Shown here: positions 26,065 through 33,472 of the stretch, piece after piece
Layout: every line of letters starts with the position of its first letter
Numbering within the stretch: the first letter of the stretch is position 1
Assembly: GCA_031281225.1 (NCBI GenBank)
Contig: JAITFQ010000118.1
Span: 1 to 50,662, forward strand
Direction of reading: 5' to 3'
Length of the DNA: 50,662 nt
Source: Chitinispirillales bacterium
Lineage (GTDB): Bacteria; Fibrobacterota; Chitinivibrionia; Chitinivibrionales; Chitinispirillaceae
Notes under the pieces: model-generated
Told to the model about the DNA's origin: nothing
The model's database searches: none
The model's input: the letters and a program-made list of their open reading frames with translations, nothing else
Translations under genes and position numbers: made by a program

Positions 26065-26350
26065 GAAACTATCATAAATCGTGGCGTCGGGCCTTTTATT
26101 CGTCTGGGGCTTGTGTTTTAACAAGGCAGTTTATTTCATCGTTGATACAGTACTTTGCCAACTTTTTGGACATGTCGTGCGAAGCTGTTGGTATTGTGAG
26201 CCTCCGTGTGCTTATTGGTGACCAAGTAAGTCATTTCACGTTATTCTTTAGCACACTCACGAGGTCACAACATAGATTATGCTGAACGTTTTTGATAAAA
26301 ATTAAAATGCTAAAATCGACCAATAATTGAGGCTATAAATCATTATGTTC

Positions 26351-26956
26351 TCAAGAATTACGAGCGACTTCCTCTGCAATAATTTTTGCTTCAAGTATTT
26401 CCGGCCAATAAGCGCATTCCGGATCATTTTCAATTTTTTTAATAAGCTCGTTAAAAAGGCTCAGATGTTTTCTTAATGTAGAGGAAAAGTTATTGTGCGA
26501 GACAGCTCGATTATGGTATATATCAATTAACGTATACAAATTAAGCTTCCATCCGTAACGATCTGCTTCCGTTTGAAAAAGGTATAAGCATTTTACAATA
26601 GTATTCTCACAATGTGATAAATTTTGATCTACATCAGGAGCAAATACATTGAATGGTTGATCTCCAAAAAACGACAATTGGAATCCGATATTTACATCGC
26701 TTTCGGAAGTACACAAGCCATTTTTACGCTCTTGTCTCAAAGTATCAACGTATTTATTTGAATACTCCTTGTCTGCACTAAAAGCTAGGCCAAAGCAGAT
26801 TGCTCTTCTAACCCAAATATCCTTTTCCAAAACAAGCTGTGTATTTAAAAAAGCAATGGATTGTTTCGTTCTAGTATTTCCCAAAAAATAAGCTATCTGT
26901 TCTCTTGCAATTCTTTTTTTGGCACATAATATAGCGTTATCACTAGTACTGTGCAA
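26351..26956 (-). CDS. hypothetical protein, 3' part of a frameshifted gene
   Basis: The annotated frame (201 aa) starts at a TTG with no ribosome site, but coding-like sequence continues upstream. In the same frame to 27022 it reads YYGKKHVPAKNPEHRPIPRSV, and across an A6 run (27014-27019) another frame reads KSDIVSNNKKSNISHLSLATNRFSITGK. One added A would fuse them into about 250 aa, reaching the end of the NusG-like gene. I know no family; it is helical with a WVRRAICFGLAFSADKEY segment suggestive of HEAT-like helices. It is AT-rich, like the rest of the island. Confidence 0.5.
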   Translation of the reverse strand: MHSTSDNAILCAKKRIAREQIAYFLGNTRTKQSIAFLNTQLVLEKDIWVRRAICFGLAFSADKEYSNKYVDTLRQERKNGLCTSESDVNIGFQLSFFGDQPFNVFAPDVDQNLSHCENTIVKCLYLFQTEADRYGWKLNLYTLIDIYHNRAVSHNNFSSTLRKHLSLFNELIKKIENDPECAYWPEILEAKIIAEEVARNS

Positions 26957-27098
26957 TTTTGCAATGACACTACGAGGTATAGGCCTATGCTCAGGATTTT
27001 TTGCAGGAACATGTTTTTTCCCGTAATAGAAAACCTATTTGTTGCAAGAGACAAATGTGATATATTTGATTTCTTATTATTTGAAACAATATCTGATT

Positions 27099-27728
27099 TT
27101 ATAGTAGGTTTTTGGGCTTGATCTCTCTAACATTTATTATTATTTTCGCACATCCAAGACCATCAATCGAAAGTACGACAGCCCTTTTGTCATTTTTGAT
27201 ATCTACTACAACCCCTGTTGCACCACTAAGGGGGCCTGCGATGATTTCAACTGGTTCACCCCGCAGGAATTGTTCAGTTTTTAGAACGGGTTCTATTGGT
27301 GTTCCGGACGCATTTGCTAAAAAAAGATAGTGCAACTCTTTTTTAAACCTTTCCTGTGCTTTAATAGGTAAAATGGTTGCTATTCTCCCCAATTTCAGAA
27401 AGTCATACGGTTTTTCACTAATAAAGGGAACATACGACGGGAAAAGAACCAATATGGATTTTCTGAACTTCCCATCGCTTCGCAATGCCTTCTTTTCATA
27501 GCAGGGAAGACAGTAGTCTACACCCCTTTTTAAAAGATCAAAGGCAAATGCTTTTTCCTGATGTGGCTTTACTTTTGCGACCCACCAAGTACCTTCTTTT
27601 TCGAGAATCAAAGACTCGAAAGATTTAGGTGGAGGGTTGTTTTTAGCTACTAAATATCGGCATAATTCCAACTTTTGTTGTTTTGTAAGGTTAGTTAGAT
27701 ATACCCCCTCCCCGTGGGTGTCACCCAC
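27099..27728 (-). CDS. NusG-like specialised transcription elongation factor
   Basis: The product (up to 209 aa) has an NGN domain, WWVAKVKPHQEKAFAFDLLKRGVDYCLPCYEKK...LVLFPSYVPF..., and a C-terminal KOW domain, FLRGEPVEIIAGPLSGATGVVVDI. It differs from housekeeping NusG in its N-terminal extension and resembles the UpxY/LoaP/RfaH paralogues, which travel with particular operons and prevent premature termination. The next gene downstream is the frameshifted unknown at 26351. The start is unclear: GTG 27728 lies inside a palindrome, while a G-rich Shine-Dalgarno-like run (27704-27713) is followed by no ATG. Confidence 0.8.
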   Translation of the reverse strand: MGDTHGEGVYLTNLTKQQKLELCRYLVAKNNPPPKSFESLILEKEGTWWVAKVKPHQEKAFAFDLLKRGVDYCLPCYEKKALRSDGKFRKSILVLFPSYVPFISEKPYDFLKLGRIATILPIKAQERFKKELHYLFLANASGTPIEPVLKTEQFLRGEPVEIIAGPLSGATGVVVDIKNDKRAVVLSIDGLGCAKIIINVREIKPKNLL

Positions 27729-27729
27729 G
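27713..27729. terminator. perfect palindrome at the 5' end of the NusG-like gene
   Basis: CGTGGGTG-T-CACCCACG is a perfect inverted repeat. On the plus strand it is followed by CTTTTTT, as in an intrinsic terminator. On the minus strand it lies just after a -10-like TATTATAG and would form a hairpin at the start of the NusG-like mRNA. The gap 27730-28277 holds no gene; it has short G-rich direct repeats near 28165-28250 and a dispersed motif at 27991-28010. Confidence 0.5.
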
Positions 27730-28277
27730 CTTTTTTAGACTATAATAGCACCCATCTTAAAATTCTGTCGTGGTACAAAACAGGCATCTTTTGCTTCCCA
27801 ATGGAAGAGAGAAAACTATTCAAAAAACGCTTGCGCAAGTACCATAGCAAGTGATTCCCTGCATGTATGATAACTAATATATGGATAAATACCGTGTCAA
27901 TGCCTTACCAACATTTTTTTAATTTTATTTTGAATCCGCCACCCAATTCCCGTTTCTCCCCCGTCAGCGACCGTATGTTCTAGCGGAATTAAAACGTGTT
28001 TTTAGGGCAATTTAGGCGATTTTCGCCCTTCGAGCCCTCCTTAATACCCTTCTTGATCCCCGTACTCCCCTAACTCATACACATACCCTCGGTGTCGTCA
28101 AGTATTGGCAAAGCCACGGATTCGGAGGCTATCCTGTTCAATTTTATGAAGAACCTCCCCCCTACAAGCGGAATACGGGGTCTGCGAGGCGTTTTTGTGG
28201 CCGGAAGGCCGGGTAATGCGGAATATGGGGCCAGTGTGGCGTTTGGGGGGTAGTTGGACGACGGGGTGGTGGCTCTA

Positions 28278-29159
28278 TTAGCGGATGCCTCTTGTCTTAC
28301 CAAGCAAATCGAATCCATCCATCCCCATCTTCGAAAAAGCGAACCATTTTTTGCCCAAGTCTTTCAGGCTTGCGCCGAGGTGATAAACATCCTTGTCGTC
28401 AATAATCAGGAATCTGTCGTGGCTCAGGTTGAATATTTTGGCGTCTATCGTCGGGTACTGTTGGTTAAACTTTACAATATCCAAAGCCAACTGCTTTGAT
28501 ATGTCTTTTGTCAGTAGCGTGACTTTTACATTTTTTGATTTCTTGGCGAGTACCGTCAAGACGGATTCGTCGATGTAATTATCTATAAGTATTATGGACT
28601 GTTTTGCGGATTTGATGATTTTATTTGCGAGAACGTAGGCGTCGAATACTTGTCCGTTAAAGAACACCCCACGCTTCGGGACGGCATCTTTGCTTTCCAA
28701 AGCGTCAAATATTTTATCTATCTTTTTGTCGGTTTCTGTTTGTTTTTGTTCTACGGTTTCAAGGCGTTGGATGATGCCGGTGTTGGCCGAAACCAGTTTG
28801 CGCATGGCCACGAAAGCGTCCATGATTCTTATGCTTACGGCTACTGCGATATCGGTGCGAAGAATAGAGGACAGCATTGCAACGCCGGATTCGGTAAATG
28901 CGTATGGTAATGTGGGTGAAAATTTCAAGCTCACGAGCCGGTCACAATTTGTGACCACCTCGTTGGTTTCTGCTCGACTTAGTTGAAAACGAAACCTCTC
29001 CGGAAACCTGTCCAGATTTCTCTTAATCGCCTGATTCATAACTTTAACTGGAACTTGGTACAGCTCTGCCAAATCCCTGTCTAACATGACTTGCAACCCA
29101 CGAATCGTAAAGATTCGATTTTCTGTCTCCGTTGCGGTTGATATAATCAGTTCTGACAT
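28278..29159 (-). CDS. ORF6N-domain protein with PLD-like C-terminus
   Basis: This 293-aa protein starts with an ORF6N DNA-binding domain (IFTIRGLQVMLDRDLAELYQVPVKVMNQAIKRNLDRFPERFRFQLS... LPYAFTESGVAMLSSIL). A coiled-coil linker follows (TVEQKQTETDKKIDKIFDAL). The C-terminal domain (FDAYVLANKIIKSAKQSIILIDNYIDESVLTVL...SHDRFLIIDDKDVYHLGASLKDLGKKW) resembles a phospholipase-D-like fold with a single HxK-type motif variant. ORF6N proteins are common in phages and mobile islands of anaerobes. A GGTCACAA-x-TTGTGACC palindrome lies inside the gene and again upstream. Confidence 0.85.
   Translation of the reverse strand: MSELIISTATETENRIFTIRGLQVMLDRDLAELYQVPVKVMNQAIKRNLDRFPERFRFQLSRAETNEVVTNCDRLVSLKFSPTLPYAFTESGVAMLSSILRTDIAVAVSIRIMDAFVAMRKLVSANTGIIQRLETVEQKQTETDKKIDKIFDALESKDAVPKRGVFFNGQVFDAYVLANKIIKSAKQSIILIDNYIDESVLTVLAKKSKNVKVTLLTKDISKQLALDIVKFNQQYPTIDAKIFNLSHDRFLIIDDKDVYHLGASLKDLGKKWFAFSKMGMDGFDLLGKTRGIR
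28940..28956. repeat. GGTCACAA palindrome inside the ORF6N gene
   Basis: GGTCACAA-T-TTGTGACC is a perfect 8-bp inverted repeat around one base. It encodes the VVTNCD segment of the ORF6N domain. The same half-sites are in the palindrome at 29281. Confidence 0.8.
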
Positions 29160-29280
29160 TTATGCTCCTCCAAAAAATTCAAGGCCATCACCCATAAAAT
29201 ATAAAGATACACTAAGGGCGTTGGGAAAATCAAGGATAGAGGAGTGGAGGATATCTGCAAAGCATGTTTCAGGCTCTTGA

Positions 29281-29303
29281 GGTGGTCACAAATTGTGACC
29301 ACC
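29281..29303. repeat. GGTGGTCACAA palindrome upstream of the ORF6N gene
   Basis: GGTGGTCACAA-A-TTGTGACCACC is a perfect 11-bp inverted repeat about 120 bases upstream of the ORF6N start. On the minus strand the surrounding bases read KVVTICDHLKSLK, similar to EVVTNCDRLVSLK in the gene, so it may be a relic of a second ORF6N copy. It could also act as an operator. The rest of 29160-29721 shows only degenerate sequence. Confidence 0.75.
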
Positions 29304-29721
29304 TTTCTTAGGGGCATCTCCAAGCGTCTGTTCGATGTCCTTTGGTGCTTCGGCGGAGACGAGGCGAGCGAACGCCACCCCACCGAATCCTTACCCATAT
29401 TATGTGAGGCACCACACCGACTCACAGGTAGCCACACAGCCCCCGTGGCAGCTGTTTCTTGGCCGAGACCAAGGAGGGGTAGGATAGTCCCTGACAGGCG
29501 TAGTTTGGGGCTTGCGTGGCGATTTATTTGGGGGATAGCGTATCCAATAATCTATATTATAGGAGGGGCTAGAGGCTCTGAATGCTCGGCTGAGACCGGG
29601 ATTTCGACCCATTTTGACCCCAAAAACGAGCTGTCCCCAACAATTCTTTATTACACACCTATTACATTTTTTAGCCTACCAAACCTAACTCCCGTAAAAT
29701 CAAAGGCTTACAAGCCATATT

Positions 29722-30105
29722 TTGGTAAATAAAAAATACGGCAGGTTATACAGTAGGGAGGCCGCGTTGAACGCTTGTCCTGCGGGCTGGCGTTTGCCTG
29801 ATGATCGGGATTTGGACGATTTGATTCTCGCTACCGGCGGTGGTGTAGCCGGTACGAATCTTAAATCAACTCCGCCGGATTGGGACGGCACGGACGAGTT
29901 TGGTTTTTCGGCAATGCCCGGCGGTATCCGAAGTACCAATTTTTCGGATATTGGCAGACGTGGTAGATGGTGGAGTAGTGGTAGACAGTGGAGTGGTGGT
30001 ATACCCACAATAGCCTGGGGCATGAACTCAGGCATCACGAATATGGCTAGAGAGTTTATGTTTGCTGTGAGTCTAGCCTACTCCGTCCGTTGCGTTCAGG
30101 AGTGA
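29722..30105 (+). pseudogene. FISUMP domain, 3' remnant
   Basis: From about 29738 the frame encodes the second half of a FISUMP domain: YGRLYSREAALNACPAGWRLPDDRDLDDLI ... GTNLKSTPPDWDGTDEFGFSAMPGG ... AYSVRCVQE. There is no signal peptide, Cys-rich module, repeat or first half of the domain, and the nominal ATG/TTG lacks a ribosome site. It is closest in wording to the C-terminus of the six-repeat protein ending at 24536. Together with the 5' remnant at 25763 it brackets the island. Confidence 0.82.
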
Positions 30106-30346
30106 GTGCGTATATGTCGGGCAACCCCCCCTTCCCGCGGTTGTTGATACTGTAGGACGCAACACGGCATATATATCTACAGATTGTCCTCTATTCAGGC
30201 AAAAGTTGGCGGCTATCAAGGGAACGCGGGTATGAAAGGCGCCGTGCGCAGGGCTGTAAATCATTTCCCTTTTTTTGGTTTTTGTGCGGATATGTATTAT
30301 ATTGTGAATGACGGGCTGCCCCTAATCACAAACAAGGCGGAATTTA

Positions 30347-30439
30347 ATGATAATCGCAAATCCGGTATACGATGTCGCGTTCAAGCGGCTCTTGGAAAAC
30401 AACCGCACGGTAAAATTTCTCGTCAAGGAATGGCTGTGA
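30347..30439 (+). pseudogene. Rpn/PD-(D/E)XK transposase-family N-terminal remnant
   Basis: A 30-codon frame begins MIIANPVYDVAFKRLLENNRTVKFLVKEWL. This closely fits the start of the Rpn-type recombination-promoting nuclease / putative transposase family (ANPVYDxxFKxLxED...AKxLL). It stops at TGA and runs into the DUF1189-like gene, overlapping its start by 10 bases. No later nuclease motif follows. The remainder of 30106-30429 has no supported gene. Confidence 0.65.
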
Positions 30440-31278
30440 GTTTTTTTTCCGATCTGCACAAAAGCATATTTGACCTCGGTTTCTACCGCGAGGCCGTGAA
30501 GCGGTCGCGCGGGCGTGTCGTTATGTTTATGCTCAAGCTGCTCGTCCTTACCGCGCTCGTTACAGGCGTTTCCAAGACCTACTACCTGCTGCACTCCGAG
30601 CGCGGGGTCGCGCCTCTGATCAGCGCGGTGTTCAGCGGCATGGAGATTGTGGACGGGCGGCTTGTCACGGAGCTTGAGCAGCCATATGATATGTCCGGCG
30701 TCATGCCGGCGGAGCTTTTGGGCCGGCTCATGGGGTACCCGCACCTTTTTGAGCGGACGCCGAAAAATTTTCTTGTGGTCGACACAAGAACCCCGCCCGT
30801 TGCGTACGAAGGCGCGGACGCGCCCCATGTCCTCCTTGGGGAAACCAGCGTTGAATTTCGGGTGGTGCGCATGGAAATACCTTACAAAAATATCACCGGC
30901 AGCGAAAATTTTCAGTTTACCGCTTCGGCAGTGCAGGGGGTTTTGAACCGGAACGCCGTATCCTTTGCGCTTCAGTTTTTTATGGGCGCTCTGTTTTTCG
31001 GTTTTTTTACGATGATGATCAGCGCGTTTTTCCTGTCGCTTGCCGCGTATATATTTGCCATCGACAGGAGGGGCGGTTATGGCCGCTTCGCCCGCCTGGC
31101 CAGTTACGCGATAACACCCGTCATGCTCGGAAGCGCGCTCGTGGCCGTGTCTGGGGTGAGCGCCGAATGGACTTGGCACGTATTCATTATAATATCAACA
31201 ATTATCATGTTCAGGGCGATGACGCGCTTGTCGCTCGACAAAACTTCGGAAGAAAAAAGTGAGGTGCATAGTGGATAA
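30430..31278 (+). CDS. DUF1189-like integral membrane protein
   Basis: The start is set at ATG 30430 (AAGGA just upstream; GTG 30436 is possible), giving 282 aa beginning MAVSFFSDLHKSIFDLGFYREAVKRS. It has one N-terminal membrane helix (VVMFMLKLLVLTALVTGVSKTYYLL), a soluble region of about 130 aa with FLVVDTRTPP, and three or four C-terminal helices from FALQFFMGALFFGFFTMMISAFFL onward. This layout fits the DUF1189 family of uncharacterised inner-membrane proteins. It overlaps the next gene by 8 bases, so the pair is co-translated. The start abuts a nuclease remnant, so its promoter region may have been replaced. Confidence 0.72.
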   Translation: MAVSFFSDLHKSIFDLGFYREAVKRSRGRVVMFMLKLLVLTALVTGVSKTYYLLHSERGVAPLISAVFSGMEIVDGRLVTELEQPYDMSGVMPAELLGRLMGYPHLFERTPKNFLVVDTRTPPVAYEGADAPHVLLGETSVEFRVVRMEIPYKNITGSENFQFTASAVQGVLNRNAVSFALQFFMGALFFGFFTMMISAFFLSLAAYIFAIDRRGGYGRFARLASYAITPVMLGSALVAVSGVSAEWTWHVFIIISTIIMFRAMTRLSLDKTSEEKSEVHSG

Positions 31279-32173
31279 AGTATTAAATGTGGAAAAGAAA
31301 AAAGGCGACCCCGAACGTCTCGACGGCCAGGTGACTGTCTACGCAAAAATTGAGATGGAGCCCGAGGATTTCATAACCATGAAGCATCCCGTAGCCTCTA
31401 TGGTGCACGGCGGCCTGATCGCCGTACAGGGGAACTACAGGGAGCAGACCAGCCTGCGCGATTTCCTGCGCAACGAAATGGGTATCTCGCTCGACGGCGA
31501 CGGGGTTGACGACGAACTCCAGGAGATGATTGAGGGTTTAGACGGCCTCGAAGCGGCGCTTGACCCGCAAAAACTGCGCGACAGGCTTGAAAACATGGCG
31601 GATATCGAGGAATTCATCCCCACCCCCGCCAAGGTAGTCCCGTTCTACTCCGAGCGGGAAATATTATCGCAGCCGGGCGATGTGTATTACGCCGGTTCCT
31701 ACAAGGGGATCGGCAACGCCGTGCTCGGCATCAACGCCGTGCCCATCATTTACCAGGCGCTTTTCAGGGAGCAGCAAATGCGGTCGCTGCACTGCGAAAT
31801 AGAATCGCTCATCAGCCAGATAGAGATCGGCGGCGAACCTGCCGGCCCCACCCACACGGTCACGTCGCTGGCCATAAACCCCGAAGAGCTACTGCTCAAA
31901 GAATACATCCCGTCGATGCTGTATCAACGCGTAGACCCCTCCGGCTTCGTTGCCGCCCAAAAGCAATTTCGCGCGTTTATGAGGGGCTACCGCTTTAACG
32001 ACGACGTGGAAGCGATCATATCGCTTATCTCCAAAGACGGAACGCCGGAGGTGGCGGAGTACAGATTGCTGGAACTCTACGCGAAAAAAATCGCCTTCGT
32101 GCAAGCGGAAGATTTTTCCGGCGCGGAGATCGTCCGCAGGGAAATTGACCAGTTGAAAGGCAAGGACGTCTGA
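31271..32173 (+). CDS. hypothetical protein with C-terminal UVR-like motif
   Basis: I use GTG 31271, after GAGGTG, as the start (300 aa). The protein is soluble and acidic. I recognise no catalytic domain. The middle has SQPGDVYYAGSYKGIGNAVLGINAVPIIYQA. The C-terminal 30 residues (AKKIAFVQAEDFSGAEIVRREIDQLKGK) fit the UVR motif, a short helical hairpin for protein-protein contact found in UvrB/UvrC and in ClpC-associated proteins. Coupling to the DUF1189-like gene by overlap suggests a shared role at the membrane. Confidence 0.68.
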   Translation: MDKVLNVEKKKGDPERLDGQVTVYAKIEMEPEDFITMKHPVASMVHGGLIAVQGNYREQTSLRDFLRNEMGISLDGDGVDDELQEMIEGLDGLEAALDPQKLRDRLENMADIEEFIPTPAKVVPFYSEREILSQPGDVYYAGSYKGIGNAVLGINAVPIIYQALFREQQMRSLHCEIESLISQIEIGGEPAGPTHTVTSLAINPEELLLKEYIPSMLYQRVDPSGFVAAQKQFRAFMRGYRFNDDVEAIISLISKDGTPEVAEYRLLELYAKKIAFVQAEDFSGAEIVRREIDQLKGKDV

Positions 32174-32183
32174 GTAACGAACA

Positions 32184-32351
32184 CTAATAGCCGGGCCGAC
32201 AGCCGACGAGCAAGTATTCGCTGAACCACCACGGGATGTCTATACCGTCTTTTATATGCAGGTTGCGGCCTGTTTTCTCCGCAAAGAAAGAGTAGTCGTT
32301 TTTGAAGTCTGTTATTGTATTGTCAAAGAAAAAAGCTCTGTCGTTTAGCGT
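32184..32351 (-). pseudogene. zeta-toxin-like C-terminal remnant
   Basis: The minus strand directly after the DUF58 stop codon, in the same frame, reads LNDRAFFFDNTITDFKNDYSF ... LHIKDGIDIPWWFSEYLL and ends at TAG (32184-32186). This resembles the C-terminus of zeta-toxin-family kinases (RA(Y/F)FFDNS......IAE..G..L......P.WF..Y.L). There is no start codon and the kinase core is missing. It is a fragment of about 55 codons. Confidence 0.5.
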
Positions 32352-33230
32352 CTAACGCTGCAGTCTCTCCCGTTTCTGGAAAAATTTGACTATCGGCTTG
32401 ACATAGCCTGTTTCCGTTGTTATCTTGATCTCGTCGACCCCGGTTGACCGGAGGAGTTCGTCGAGCTGCGCCCTGCGGGCGGCCCTCTCCCTTTTGTAAA
32501 TCTCGATTGACTTTTTACTGCGCGTGTCAAATAGAATTGTCTCCCCGGTTTCCGCGTCCTCCAATTCGACAAGCCCTATGCGCGGCAGTACCTCTTCCCG
32601 CGGGTCGGTTATCGATACCGTTACCAGGTCGTGGCGCTTTGCTGAAACTCTCAGCGGTGTTTCAAAGTTCGAGGAGATGAAGTCTGAAACGAGGAACACT
32701 ACGCTTGTTTTGGTTTGCACGCGGTTAAGAAATTTCAGCGCGTTGCCGATGTCCGTGCCTTTGTGCTTCGGCTGGAAGTAGAGCAGTTCCCGGATGACAC
32801 GCAAGACGTGATTTTTCCCTTTGCGGGGGGGGATGAACACTTCTACGTCCGATGTGAAAATTATCAGCCCGACGCGGTCGTTGTTCCGTATCGCCGAGAA
32901 CGCGAGGAGCGAGCAGAGTTCGACGGCTATCTCCCCCTTGAACTTGTCGACCGACCCGAAATTGCCGGATGATGACGCGTCTACTACGAGCATTACTGTG
33001 AGTTCGCGCTCTTCTATGTATTTTTTTATGTATGGCGAACCCATTCGCGCGGTGACGTTCCAGTCGATTGTGCGGATGTCGTCGCCGTCGGTGTACGAGC
33101 GTACCTCGGAAAATTCCATGCCGCGGCCGCGGAACGCGCTGTTGTAGCCGCCGGACATTACGGTGTCGACGATGCGGCGGGTGCGGATTTCGATTTGGCG
33201 GACTTTTTGCAATACTTCTTTTGGGATCAT
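32352..33230 (-). CDS. DUF58-domain protein (partner of MoxR ATPase)
   Basis: Start ATG 33230 is preceded by CAGGAAG; the product is 292 aa. The DUF58 signature is seen in GRGMEFSEVRSYTDGDDIRTIDWNVTARMG, and a VWA-like fold with a DASSS metal site in VMLVVDASSSGNFG. DUF58 proteins are soluble or membrane-linked partners of MoxR AAA+ ATPases, often with von Willebrand-A proteins, in envelope stress or enzyme maturation. The MoxR gene lies 242 bases upstream on the same strand. The usual BatA/BatB genes are absent here. A zeta-toxin remnant continues in frame after its TAG. Confidence 0.9.
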   Translation of the reverse strand: MIPKEVLQKVRQIEIRTRRIVDTVMSGGYNSAFRGRGMEFSEVRSYTDGDDIRTIDWNVTARMGSPYIKKYIEERELTVMLVVDASSSGNFGSVDKFKGEIAVELCSLLAFSAIRNNDRVGLIIFTSDVEVFIPPRKGKNHVLRVIRELLYFQPKHKGTDIGNALKFLNRVQTKTSVVFLVSDFISSNFETPLRVSAKRHDLVTVSITDPREEVLPRIGLVELEDAETGETILFDTRSKKSIEIYKRERAARRAQLDELLRSTGVDEIKITTETGYVKPIVKFFQKRERLQR

Positions 33231-33300
33231 TTGGGCTTCCTGAAAAATCAAAGTCAAAATAATAAAATAATAAAATCAAAATCATAAAATCAAAATAAGG

Positions 33301-33430
33301 GGGGAACAAATCCCCCACGCTCCAGCCAACGGGCAAAAAGACGCCCGTTGGCTTCCGCTACCCCCAGAGCGGGGACACCCCGCAACGCCCCGTTACATTA
33401 GCACCCCCAACCCCCTTACAGGGGGCTAAA
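33301..33430. repeat. cluster of short hairpins between moxR and DUF58 genes
   Basis: Four inverted repeats lie within 130 bases: GGGGG...CCCCC (near 33300), CCAACGGGC/GCCCGTTGG (near 33328-33352), GCGGGG-ACA-CCCCGC (near 33369) and CCCCC...GGGGG (near 33412). An AAAATCAAA-type repeat tract precedes them at about 33246-33298. They would sit in the spacer of a MoxR-DUF58 transcript. Confidence 0.5.
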
Positions 33431-33472
33431 TCAAAACATTAAAACACCTGCATCAATAGTCAAAGGCATAAT

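Noticed and set aside
27713-27729. Considered as a plain terminator of a plus-strand gene
   Set aside because: No plus-strand gene ends nearby; a leader hairpin of the NusG-like gene is at least as likely.
29147-29437. 96-codon minus-strand frame upstream of ORF6N
   Set aside because: Only the KVVTICDHLKSLK stretch resembles a protein; it is treated as a relic around the palindrome rather than a gene.
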